Positions 1 to 7,658 of a stretch of 64,000 nt of DNA are shown piece after piece; position 1 is the stretch's first letter; every line of letters starts with the position of its first letter. The notes beneath the pieces are model-generated. The model was not told where the DNA came from. It saw only the letters and a program-made list of their open reading frames with translations, and did no database searches. The translations under genes and the position numbers were made by a program. The stretch lies in assembly GCF_002288635.1 (NCBI RefSeq), contig NZ_NRSW01000001.1, forward strand, positions 1,457,522 to 1,521,521, written 5' to 3'. Origin of the DNA: Mucilaginibacter sp. MD40 (GTDB taxonomy: Bacteria; Bacteroidota; Bacteroidia; Sphingobacteriales; Sphingobacteriaceae).

Positions 1-1679
1 GACTTGATTTGCCCCACAAAATTTAAAACACGAAGGGCATCACCACGTGCTACGGCAGTATGTTGGCGAGTGTCACCCCCTAAGATGAGCCGGGCGTTTT
101 GCTGCTTTGTAATGGTCAGTAATTCGGTCATATCTTTTGTACCAAGCAAGCCAGCTTCATCCACCCACAGTACCTGTCCGGCAATTTCTTGTTGCATTTC
201 TTTATCTTTCAACAGCCTTGCGACAGTATTCGCGTTTTCAAAGCCTTCATTTACCAATACGCCCCTTGCAGCTTGCGCCGTTGGCGCGACAACGAAAAGC
301 TGCTTTCCTGCCGCTTCGATGTGTTTTCTCGCCTCGCTCATGATTGTGGTTTTGCCCGTACCGGCTGCACCGCGAACAATCGAGGTCTGGTCGGTGGTCG
401 TCAGCACATCTGTAATGGCATTCCGCTGATGTTCGTTAAGAAAGGGCGAGAGTTCAGGCGCTTTGCTAAATAGTGGGAACTGGCTGTTTAAACCTTGACG
501 CGCGAGTTTTACCATTTGCTGTTCCTCGGCGAGTACGGGCTTTGTGGTGCAAACCGTTTGATACTTTTCTTTGATCCTGATGATGCGTGAATCGTTCTTA
601 AAGCTATCGGTTATGCCGACTATAGAAAGCTGTCTCTTTCCAATGCTCTGGCGATAGGCCGTTTCCAGTATCCGGCGTTCAGGCTTCACCGAAGCCCTTT
701 CAAACGAATGTTTTAGCGCATGGTCGATGACATCCTCAGCGATTGTTTTATCCAATTGATTTTTTGTAGCGTAGCGGATCGGTAAAGCTTCCTCATCAAC
801 TGGTAATTGCACTTCCTGCCGGAGTTGTCGCCGCCATTCGGCTTTTAGCTCGGCCATCGTATGGCCTTTCTGCTTTTTCGCGCGGGTTTTTGCTCCAAGC
901 TCCGCCAACTTTTTCGGATCATTTATGCCCTTTTCTTTCGCAAATTCGCCAATGGCATTGGTGCGTTTGCTGAAGTGATCGATAGCAGCCTGTGGTACAT
1001 TCAGAATTTCAAAGGCCTTGTCTGTGCGGCGGATGCCATAACCCAGATCCATTAACCGGTCTGATAGCCGTTTATGAAACATGGCCTGGTAAAACGGCAT
1101 TGATTTTTTGATATCCCGAAACTGTCCGGCCTTGATGGTTTTTTCTATCGGGTCATAGGTGGCATTGATAACCACATTATGCGAATGCAGGTGAACGTCC
1201 GGCAAGGAGCCGTCAACCGGCCTTGCCGTTTGATGGGTAAATTCTGCCCAAAGTAAGTTACCTGTCTGTCTGTCTTCAAGCGATTTATTGATGCGAACCC
1301 TTGTCCGGCTATCGGTTTCAATATCCTGCATCGTTTGCTGAACACTGTCCTGAAACGCTTTAAGAATATGGTCGTCATTAGAAAGGGCATGGATAATACT
1401 TACGCTTTTAGGGGCATTGAACACAATGTCATAGGCAACAGTGCGTCCTTCTTTGGTATGTCTTGTCAGCGGCTTACCGCTAACTGGATTAATATTATCA
1501 CAGAGCGCAAAGAAAGATTGGCGGGTAGGTTCTATAGGCAGGCCTAAATGCGTAGCCAAACTTCCGGCGTATCTTCCTTTCAATTCCTGGCCATCCATAT
1601 AGTAATCGGACTGGAGCAGGGCACCTGAAAAATATTCTTTTGCCTGTTTTGCGGATGTAGTTTGAACCATGCGTATCAT
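1..1679 (-). CDS. MobF-family (TrwC/TraI-like) conjugative relaxase with helicase domain, 3' end beyond window
   Basis: An open reading frame of about 559 codons runs off the left edge. The N-terminus MIRMVQTTSA with paired tyrosines SDYYMDG (residues 24-30) and the three-histidine cluster HLHSHN (163-168) are the active-site Tyr and metal-binding His of MobF relaxases, which nick and covalently bind one strand at oriT. Further on, GAAGTGKTT (about 435-443) is a Walker A motif and WVDEAGLL a Walker B motif, so the TrwC/TraI-type helicase domain follows. The helicase end is missing. ATG at 1679 is preferred over the in-frame ATG at 1670 because MIRM-type starts are usual in the family. It is the last gene of a minus-strand mobilisation block and would act with the coupling ATPase at 3129-4628. 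The family call is secure; completeness cannot be judged. Confidence 0.93.
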   Translation of the reverse strand, partial: MIRMVQTTSAKQAKEYFSGALLQSDYYMDGQELKGRYAGSLATHLGLPIEPTRQSFFALCDNINPVSGKPLTRHTKEGRTVAYDIVFNAPKSVSIIHALSNDDHILKAFQDSVQQTMQDIETDSRTRVRINKSLEDRQTGNLLWAEFTHQTARPVDGSLPDVHLHSHNVVINATYDPIEKTIKAGQFRDIKKSMPFYQAMFHKRLSDRLMDLGYGIRRTDKAFEILNVPQAAIDHFSKRTNAIGEFAKEKGINDPKKLAELGAKTRAKKQKGHTMAELKAEWRRQLRQEVQLPVDEEALPIRYATKNQLDKTIAEDVIDHALKHSFERASVKPERRILETAYRQSIGKRQLSIVGITDSFKNDSRIIRIKEKYQTVCTTKPVLAEEQQMVKLARQGLNSQFPLFSKAPELSPFLNEHQRNAITDVLTTTDQTSIVRGAAGTGKTTIMSEARKHIEAAGKQLFVVAPTAQAARGVLVNEGFENANTVARLLKDKEMQQEIAGQVLWVDEAGLLGTKDMTELLTITKQQNARLILGGDTRQHTAVARGDALRVLNFVGQIK

Positions 1680-1746
1680 AGGCGCGATTGTATATCGGTT
1701 TACTATACGGGGGCCGAAATTCCTTTTGGATTAACAACTGATAGTC

Positions 1747-2118
1747 TCAGTCAATTTCACGGTCGGCATCCTTATTTTTACTGGTATCGTCTGCCGCATC
1801 CTTTTCTCCACAAAACCTTTCATAAAGGCTTTGCGCCAAAAAGCCAGAGCCACCGTAGCTATACTGCCAATCCAATTGTTTTGAGTACAATTCTTCCCGC
1901 GCTTCCGAAGGCAAGTCGTCATAGTTCTGACATTCATATTGCTGCATTAACTCCTCTCTGCGGTCATTAATATGATAACGGGCTTCTTCCGCCATGCCTG
2001 CCAATTCGGCCATTGCTTCCTCATAGTCGCGCGCTTCGCCCAGCGCAGTTTTGGCAAGATCAAAAGATTCATCACGGCTTTCGCCTACGGGCTTGTTGTT
2101 ATTTTCGTTATGGGTCAT
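1747..2118 (-). CDS. small acidic protein upstream of the relaxase, unknown function
   Basis: The 123-aa product is strongly acidic and soluble (MTHNENNNKPVGESRDESFD at the start, ending KNKDADREID), rich in Glu, Asp and Ala, with a likely helical middle part. No domain is recognised. It ends 67 bases before the relaxase start on the same strand, so the two are probably co-transcribed. Position suggests an accessory factor of DNA processing, for example a relaxosome helper, but nothing in the sequence proves this. ATG at 2118 is the only sensible start. Confidence 0.7.
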   Translation of the reverse strand: MTHNENNNKPVGESRDESFDLAKTALGEARDYEEAMAELAGMAEEARYHINDRREELMQQYECQNYDDLPSEAREELYSKQLDWQYSYGGSGFLAQSLYERFCGEKDAADDTSKNKDADREID

Positions 2119-2331
2119 GATTTATTTAGAGTTTTTAATTGGTGGCAATAGTATAATGATTGTTTTGATAGCAGTGCTGGTGCCACTTTAAACGCCGTGC
2201 TAATTGCTATACTTGCTATGGTAATGTATTAAACTGGTATAATTTCTATTAACAAAAAAGTCACTGCACGGGAAGCTATTCTGAGCGGTGCTGTTTCCTT
2301 ACAGACATCTTCCCGTTGCAGTGCAATGGCA
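2119..2331. other. Gap between the two mobilisation operons: hairpin/terminator, candidate oriT region
   Basis: No gene is seen. An imperfect inverted repeat (CACTGCACGGGAAG at 2262-2275 with CTTCCCGTTGCAGTG at 2309-2323) lies just beyond the stop of the membrane-protein gene. On the minus strand it is followed by a run of Ts, so it could end that transcript. The gap also lies directly upstream of the small protein/relaxase operon, where oriT of MobF systems is often found. The oriT idea is inference from position only. Confidence 0.4.
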
Positions 2332-3102
2332 TTAATAAACGTCCGAAGCTTCCTCAGATTCTACAATGGTTTCTGCTAATACACGGCGAAACTTTTTGTT
2401 GTTAGGGGGAGTTCCAAAAAATTCTACCCCACGCTTATCTTCTGGTCTTGTGCCCTCCACCAGCGTTTCGGTTAGATCTTCATTACAAAGCATCTCATCA
2501 ATCATATCCATAAGAAATTGATCTCCCTGATAATGAGCGCCACAATAACTTACAGAATAAATGATGCTGCAAACCATTAGGATGATGCCAACTGGTGAGT
2601 GAAATAGGGTTAGAAGCACACCTATGATGAAACCTACCAGTGGCTCATAGATCGTGGCTATTGTTTTACGCGTTGGCTCAGTACCATTGATCTTTATGTT
2701 ATAAAAAAACGGAAGGATGTCACCTGAATACATGCTGAATTTTGCAAAATCAAATACGCCAGGTTCTCGTTTTATTTCTTTATAACGCATAATGCTCATG
2801 GCTAAGAAGGCGAGGGCAAACAGGGATAGCGATGGGCTTTTACTAAATATCTCCGAAGGGTCTGGGAAAGACCAGCCACCGTAATAGCTGTAGTGTGGCA
2901 AGTTACTGCCAAAGAACATCAACACAAACAGGGTAATAGATGTGGCAAGCGAGAAATAGCGTTCTCCCATTTTGCGTCTGAAAAACACTTCCAGGATCAG
3001 GCGTGGCCAAGAGGCGATTGCCAGAAAGAAACCTAAAATAGCGACTTTGATTAAGTTCACACGTTTAAATACAGTGAGGTAATAGAGGTTTTTTCTTTTC
3101 AT
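2332..3102 (-). CDS. polytopic membrane protein of the mobilisation module
   Basis: The 256-aa product has about four or five hydrophobic segments (roughly residues 18-38, 48-64, 88-106 and 150-185) and a charged C-terminal tail of about 65 residues. The N-terminus MKRKNLYYLTVFKRVN is strongly positive, as expected for a cytoplasmic start. No named family is recognised. It begins 26 bases after the coupling-ATPase gene on the same strand. That ATPase lacks its own transmembrane anchor, so this protein may supply the membrane part of a split coupling complex (inference). It could instead be an unrelated mating or entry-exclusion protein. Confidence 0.75.
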   Translation of the reverse strand: MKRKNLYYLTVFKRVNLIKVAILGFFLAIASWPRLILEVFFRRKMGERYFSLATSITLFVLMFFGSNLPHYSYYGGWSFPDPSEIFSKSPSLSLFALAFLAMSIMRYKEIKREPGVFDFAKFSMYSGDILPFFYNIKINGTEPTRKTIATIYEPLVGFIIGVLLTLFHSPVGIILMVCSIIYSVSYCGAHYQGDQFLMDMIDEMLCNEDLTETLVEGTRPEDKRGVEFFGTPPNNKKFRRVLAETIVESEEASDVY

Positions 3103-3128
3103 GACTATTAGTTTTAATTACACTTTTG

Positions 3129-4628
3129 TTATTTATAATTCTGGTCAAATCTTACTTTACGGAAATTCTGTCCTTTAAATAATTTGTCACCCTGCACATG
3201 CAGGTAGGCTTCCACTTTATAGTTGTTCCTTTCGCCGCCGGTAATCAAGCCAACAAATTGTTCCGGCCGTACCTGTTTATGTACGCTCAGGCTGATGCTG
3301 TCCGTGCGGGAGAAGTTTTCTGCAACGGTAATTGTACTGGATGGCTCGATAAATTCTGCTTCACCGATCAGGTCAGATGCAGCTTTGTTCGTTTCCACGT
3401 CGGAATTGGCATGAAAAATTTTTGTATTGAGTGTACCCAAAAAACTGTGCACACGGTCGCGTGCTTTATCGCCACCAAGGGCGGCAAAATACTGTGGGAT
3501 ATTTTGAGCGATATAGACGGTAGCGACACGACTACTTCTTGACGTGTATTGGAACTCTGCATCCTTTTCATGTAGGAAGGTATAGGCCTCATCAGCGAAA
3601 AGAAAAACGGGTCGGTCATTCTCTTTGACGTTGCGTTTCTCCATTTCCCGTTGCCAAAGTACCTTGTACAAAATCTGGCAATCTCTGCCTACGTTATGGT
3701 AGAGTTTGGTCGGAATATTGAGCAGTAATATCTTGCCGTCCAAACTTGACCTCGGATTGAAGTCAGCTTTCTGTTTGCAAAACATAGAATAAAAAGGCTC
3801 CCTTAGTAAAGAATAAAGCAGGCCAGTAAAGCTGAACTCAACGATGGAACGTGTCTTGCTGGCAAGGTTCTTAAAAGTTTCCGTAAAGAACTGATCCAGC
3901 AGTTTAAGGGGCTTGTATTCCGGCACCATTTGTTCTGCATGATGGTCAAAGGTTCCCTCAAATTCGATGCGCGACTTTTCTGCCCAATGTACCTTTGAAT
4001 ACCATTTGTCAACATCTTTCCTTACACGCGATCTTATTTTACCGAAGGCTTTATAAAATGCCTTCTTTTGTAAGTCTTCGGGTTTTGGTGCCGGTTTCTC
4101 AATGTGAGGAGCCGTTTGTACAATTTCATAGAGTGTTTGCACATCTACTTTGTTGTACGCCATCAGCGCCAGATCAATAGCATTTGCTATCAGTTGGTCT
4201 AAGGCCTGGCTCCAGAAAGGGTCACTGTTATTTTTGCCATTATTCCTTTCCGCTCCAGCATTGATAACAACTTTTAATATCTCAAGCAAGTTGCCGGTGA
4301 GGGCATCGCCAGAATTACTAGCAGACAGATAGCTCATGAAGTCAAAGCTGTATTCGCCGCCTGGTTCCAAAATAAGCAGGTCGTCTGAACGACCTGCCAG
4401 CTTGCAGTACTCTACCCATTGGTCTTTTTCATCGGGTTTTACAGTAAGTACCAAACCACCAAATCCGGCATTAAGCATCTTCAACGCCCACAGCCTGCCT
4501 GATGCGCTTGTCTTCCCTGCACCAATGCTGCCGAAAATGGCGGTGCCTTCTACCAAATTGCGTAGGGTGTAAGGCGACTGATTCTCGCCGCCAAAAAAGA
4601 TCATGGGTTGTTCAAGGTCGTAATTCAT
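3129..4628 (-). CDS. type IV coupling protein ATPase (TraD/TraG/VirD4-like), anchorless
   Basis: The 499-aa protein carries Walker A GSIGAGKT (33-40), Walker B VFLFADEA (341-348) and the downstream RVATVYIAQN stretch typical of the FtsK/VirD4 ATPase fold. Coupling proteins deliver the relaxase-DNA complex to the secretion channel and pump DNA. The Walker A begins only 33 residues in, and no hydrophobic segment precedes it, so the usual two N-terminal membrane helices are absent. The membrane protein at 2332-3102 follows 26 bases downstream and may replace them. Together with the MobF relaxase this makes a mobilisation set. No mating-pair-formation genes are visible, so the element is either mobilisable only or has those genes to the left. 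Confidence 0.87.
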   Translation of the reverse strand: MNYDLEQPMIFFGGENQSPYTLRNLVEGTAIFGSIGAGKTSASGRLWALKMLNAGFGGLVLTVKPDEKDQWVEYCKLAGRSDDLLILEPGGEYSFDFMSYLSASNSGDALTGNLLEILKVVINAGAERNNGKNNSDPFWSQALDQLIANAIDLALMAYNKVDVQTLYEIVQTAPHIEKPAPKPEDLQKKAFYKAFGKIRSRVRKDVDKWYSKVHWAEKSRIEFEGTFDHHAEQMVPEYKPLKLLDQFFTETFKNLASKTRSIVEFSFTGLLYSLLREPFYSMFCKQKADFNPRSSLDGKILLLNIPTKLYHNVGRDCQILYKVLWQREMEKRNVKENDRPVFLFADEAYTFLHEKDAEFQYTSRSSRVATVYIAQNIPQYFAALGGDKARDRVHSFLGTLNTKIFHANSDVETNKAASDLIGEAEFIEPSSTITVAENFSRTDSISLSVHKQVRPEQFVGLITGGERNNYKVEAYLHVQGDKLFKGQNFRKVRFDQNYK

Positions 4629-4644
4629 TGCTTTAGATTTTAAT

Positions 4645-4673
4645 AATCCTCCACAGCCTTGCTGCGGAGGATT
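4645..4673 (-). promoter_or_regulatory. stem-loop in leader of the coupling-protein gene
   Basis: AATCCTCC and GGAGGATT, extended inward by CAGC/GCTG with one mismatch, form a 13-bp stem around a three-base loop. It lies between the stop of the 61-aa gene and the start of the coupling-protein gene. There is no T run after it on the minus strand, so it looks more like an mRNA processing or attenuation structure than a full terminator. Confidence 0.45.
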
Positions 4674-4680
4674 AACCTGC

Positions 4681-4866
4681 TTATTTCAGGCGGTTGGCCA
4701 TAAACGTATCCGAGGTGTCCTTGCCATATTTATTATGGCGGCCACCGTAATCTACGATTATACCTTCCCCTGGCCTCATGGTCACCGTGCTGTTATCCTT
4801 CTTAAATTTGTAAGGATCATCAGTCGGTTTGAAGCCTGCATCACGAACGGTTTTAGACGTACTCAT
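4681..4866 (-). CDS. small conserved-looking protein of the mobilisation module
   Basis: The 61-aa product (starting MSTSKTVRDAGFKPTDDPYK) is basic and has no signal peptide or membrane segment. It is the first gene of the minus-strand block that continues into the coupling ATPase 52 bases later. No family is recognised. The balanced composition and the fit between neighbours support a real gene. Its role is unknown. Confidence 0.6.
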   Translation of the reverse strand: MSTSKTVRDAGFKPTDDPYKFKKDNSTVTMRPGEGIIVDYGGRHNKYGKDTSDTFMANRLK

Positions 4867-5065
4867 GATTACTGGGTGCTGATGCCGTTGCTTACTCTGT
4901 TATTGCGTTTTCAGCTATTCCGCAGCCGCTCTTTTAAGTGTTTAGGCGTTTCCACTATCGCGATACCTTTTAACTAATTCCTGCCCTGATTAATAATAAA
5001 GGGCGGGATTGATAGTATTGACTTTTGAAGTAATATGTAATACGTTTCTTGAGGTGAGGGAACAA

Positions 5066-5374
5066 ATGCGTAAGTACAGCAAGACTAATCCACTTATATT
5101 TCAGAACATGGCGGAATCGCTTGTTGAGGAGGCTGGCCCGCGCGGTGCCAGAGAATTTCTGACAACTTTGATTGAAATCGGTTATGATCTTGATCTCGCC
5201 TGCTATGGCCGCAGAAATTGCATCAAGGGCAAAACCAAGGACCCTAAAAACTTTTTGACCGCTAAAAGTGTCAGCCATCGGATGAAAGGCTTTGTTGAAA
5301 ATTACAAATGCCTTATCGAAGCGTTGAACCAGGAAATTATTAAAACAAATGAGCCGCATGATCCTGTACCATAA
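5066..5374 (+). CDS. hypothetical protein divergent from the mobilisation genes
   Basis: The product from ATG 5066 is about 102 aa (MRKYSKTNPLIFQNMAESLV onward), with helical Glu/Lys-rich character and no membrane segment. ATG 5066 is chosen over the longer start at 5009 because GAGGTGAGGG lies six bases before it and the extra 19 residues are hydrophobic and unlike the rest. A hairpin (TCCTGCCCT/AGGGCGGGA, 4979-5008) lies upstream. The antisense frame is also open (4970-5359), but its translation looks random. No family is recognised. Confidence 0.55.
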   Translation: MRKYSKTNPLIFQNMAESLVEEAGPRGAREFLTTLIEIGYDLDLACYGRRNCIKGKTKDPKNFLTAKSVSHRMKGFVENYKCLIEALNQEIIKTNEPHDPVP

Positions 5375-5412
5375 AATGTTAGCACAAGTTCGCCCAGATT
5401 GAACCAGATCGG

Positions 5413-5508
5413 TTCATTCAGAAATTTTATATTTTTTCTTATTCTTATAGTGAAATTATTTCTGAAATATTTTCAGAAATAATATATGGCATTTTAATAT
5501 TTCAGAAA
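5413..5508. promoter_or_regulatory. cluster of TTTCAGAAA motifs with a perfect palindrome, putative operator
   Basis: A perfect 13-bp inverted repeat (ATTATTTCTGAAA, 5455-5467, and its complement at 5471-5483) with a three-base spacer sits about 40 bases before the ATG at 5522. The core TTTCAGAAA also occurs at 5500-5508, and TTCAGAAA at 5417-5424. Four copies of one palindromic half-site upstream of a single gene suggest a repressor or activator binding region. The regulator is unknown. Confidence 0.5.
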
Positions 5509-5521
5509 ACACCTTTCACAA

Positions 5522-6610
5522 ATGGATATCACTAAAATTGAACTACAAGCATTAAGGTATGAGCTTTGGAGAAAAGCCTATACACTCATTGATGATAAAT
5601 ATAAGAAATTTTATGAGGAGGAACTGGACGATACAATTTTAGATACAAAAGTAGAAATGTATGATGAGATAGAATTAAAGGAAACGACAGGAACAATTTT
5701 TAACCATCTATTTAAAAGATGCAATATTGGCCGCAACCATTTCAATGCAAAGATTGCGCAACTCGAGAATAATAAGGGTCAACTTTCGTCACTAAAGCCG
5801 CCTGTATTTATTTCTGCGTGCAAATTTTTGGAACTAAAATATGATGACATTATAAAATCGTATCAGTTCCCTTTTGATCTTAATGATGAGCCATCAACAA
5901 TCGCTGAAGTTTACAAGAAAGCTTTTGTCGATAAGCTCAAATCTACAATTGAGGAATTTGAAGCTAAAGAAGGTAAGCCTGGTAAGATTAATAATAGCAC
6001 ACCGGTAACCAAGCCTATAACGCCCAACACATCAAAAACATTGATGGAATATAATATTGAAAAATTAGTGACTGAGTTTTATCAGTGCCTTTCTTCAGGC
6101 AAAATTGAAAAAGCATGGAATATGATAACCAAGAGATTCCAAAAGAGGGGATGGAAAGAGAAATATGAGGACTTTGAAATTGGCTACGTCAACTTGTTAT
6201 CCATTAGTGATCTACATATATGGGATATAAAAATTGAAGGCAGCACGGCTGAATGTAAGGTGTTCTACTTGGATAAAATTACAATACATACCTCAGTAGC
6301 CTTGGGTAATTTTGATAAATTAACGGTTGCAGAATTGGACAATTATGTCGAAGACATGAGGTCGCTAATTGATAAATCGAAAACTACCGATCTAAAAGAC
6401 TTTGACAAAATAGAACTGGCCAAATTTTTCGAACCAGCGGTTAGTGAATATATATGGTACAAATGTGGTGTTAATCCTGAAAGTATAATTCCGCTCTTGC
6501 CTACAGAAAGAACAACGACTATACCAAGACTTTATAACATTCTTTGCTCAGACGAAGATGGTTGGCGGATAGCGAGTATTATACCAATTAGGAATCATCT
6601 ATATAGGTAA
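5522..6610 (+). CDS. hypothetical two-part protein, possible NTF2-like C-terminal half
   Basis: The 362-aa product has no signal peptide or membrane segment. Residues 1-125 are charged and helical. A Pro/Thr/Asn-rich linker (about 150-172) leads to a second domain (about 175-362) with the look of an NTF2/SnoaL-like fold: a helix containing EFYQCLSSGKIEKAWNMI and then alternating strands. This fold reading is weak. The gene is A+T-rich, preceded by the TTTCAGAAA cluster, and followed 17 bases later by the HTH gene. It may be an island-specific regulator or effector. Confidence 0.6.
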   Translation: MDITKIELQALRYELWRKAYTLIDDKYKKFYEEELDDTILDTKVEMYDEIELKETTGTIFNHLFKRCNIGRNHFNAKIAQLENNKGQLSSLKPPVFISACKFLELKYDDIIKSYQFPFDLNDEPSTIAEVYKKAFVDKLKSTIEEFEAKEGKPGKINNSTPVTKPITPNTSKTLMEYNIEKLVTEFYQCLSSGKIEKAWNMITKRFQKRGWKEKYEDFEIGYVNLLSISDLHIWDIKIEGSTAECKVFYLDKITIHTSVALGNFDKLTVAELDNYVEDMRSLIDKSKTTDLKDFDKIELAKFFEPAVSEYIWYKCGVNPESIIPLLPTERTTTIPRLYNILCSDEDGWRIASIIPIRNHLYR

Positions 6611-6627
6611 ATAAATTATTCAAAAAC

Positions 6628-6897
6628 ATGGAAGTGATTTGTTTTGAGGATAAGGCATTCTATGAAATCCTCGACAGACTTTATAAACGGTATAAGTCTG
6701 AACACAATGTAAAGGAAGAAAAGTGGGTAACGGGTGAGGTGGCGATGAAACGTCTCGGCATATCCAGTAAAACCACGTTACAGAAATTCAGGGATGAGGG
6801 ACGTATCAGGTTTGTTCCTATCACGCCTAAAAACTTTTTATATGATAGCGATTCTATAAAAGCATATCTGGAACAACACGCTCGTAACATTTTTTGA
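6628..6897 (+). CDS. excisionase-like helix-turn-helix protein (HTH_17/MerR type)
   Basis: The 89-aa protein has a winged HTH at about residues 33-85 (WVTGEVAMKRLGISSKTTLQ, then a wing with RIRFVP and the SIKAYLE helix). This is the layout of the HTH_17 proteins common in Bacteroidota mobile elements, which act as excisionases or transfer regulators. A clear paralogue lies at 11260-11535: both begin MEVICFED and share KTTLQK and RDEG. A small partner gene starts one base after the stop. Confidence 0.85.
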   Translation: MEVICFEDKAFYEILDRLYKRYKSEHNVKEEKWVTGEVAMKRLGISSKTTLQKFRDEGRIRFVPITPKNFLYDSDSIKAYLEQHARNIF

Positions 6898-6898
6898 T

Positions 6899-7174
6899 AT
6901 GGATGACAAATTTTTGAGCGAACAAGAGTTTGCTGATTATTACAACATCGGATATGGATTGAACAAGGTTTCGCCAGAAATGGCCGATTTGATTGTGAAT
7001 ACAAAAACACGCAGCCCTCAACTAGATGCGCTAAAAGCAGGGATAGAGATATCTCGTGAACCGGAACGTGAGAAGGATTATTTACCCGAATGGTTGAAAG
7101 AAGACTGGTTTAAAGAAGATTCAAGAGGTATTACGCAGTCACTTCATAAGAGTATCGAACCAGACAAAGAATAA
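6899..7174 (+). CDS. small partner protein of the HTH gene
   Basis: The 91-aa acidic product starts one base after the HTH stop, indicating translational coupling. It shares layout with the 73-aa product at 11538-11759, the corresponding partner in the second island: both contain an MxxxVxxxI/L segment followed by an AG(I/A) stretch and a charged end. No function is known. Pairing with the HTH gene in two islands suggests they work together, perhaps in excision or its control. Confidence 0.68.
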   Translation: MDDKFLSEQEFADYYNIGYGLNKVSPEMADLIVNTKTRSPQLDALKAGIEISREPEREKDYLPEWLKEDWFKEDSRGITQSLHKSIEPDKE

Positions 7175-7658
7175 TCTAGAAGATTTTCAAGATTAAGTTT
7201 GATTGGCCTTTTAGTTACTTCTTTTTCAATCAAATCCACTTTCTTTGTTCTTTTTATTATATTCTTGGCTTTCACCTTGTATTCAGCCATTTTTGTTACT
7301 CAATGGATCTAGACTCTTTACGAGCTGAATTGATGAAGGCATTTGCGGCCTTGAATAAAAGATAGGCATAGAACCCGTTTTTAGCCCATTAAAAACTGAA
7401 TAAATTTCTAAAGAAATAAGTTGCTGTACAAAAAATCACACCCGGTCTTGTATAATGTAAAGTATTACTTTATTTGAATGCAAGCCTGAGTGTCGAAACT
7501 CGCAATTAGTGTCCGTAAACCAAATTATTTATTTAGCGATTGCTGCTAAGATTTTTCGTTTAAAAGTTGATGTTTTTTTAATGATGATAATTTTTTTAGT
7601 TAAAGTGTGAGTTTAAAGCTGAATAATTTGTTATAAATTAGTACTTTAAATCTTAGAA
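7175..7658. other. A+T-rich intergenic stretch, possible 48-aa minus-strand ORF
   Basis: No convincing gene is seen. A short minus-strand frame (7290 down to 7144) would encode a very basic 48-aa peptide starting MAEYKVKAKNIIKRTKKVDL and overlaps the end of the partner gene by about 30 bases. It has no strong ribosome-binding site and is a weak candidate. The rest is A+T-rich, with T runs before the start at 7659, and must hold the promoter of the metallophosphoesterase-STAND gene. Confidence 0.3.

Noticed and set aside
4970-5359. Long minus-strand open frame of 129 codons
   Set aside because: It lies opposite the gene at 5066-5374, its translation lacks family features, and the plus frame has a better start site and composition.
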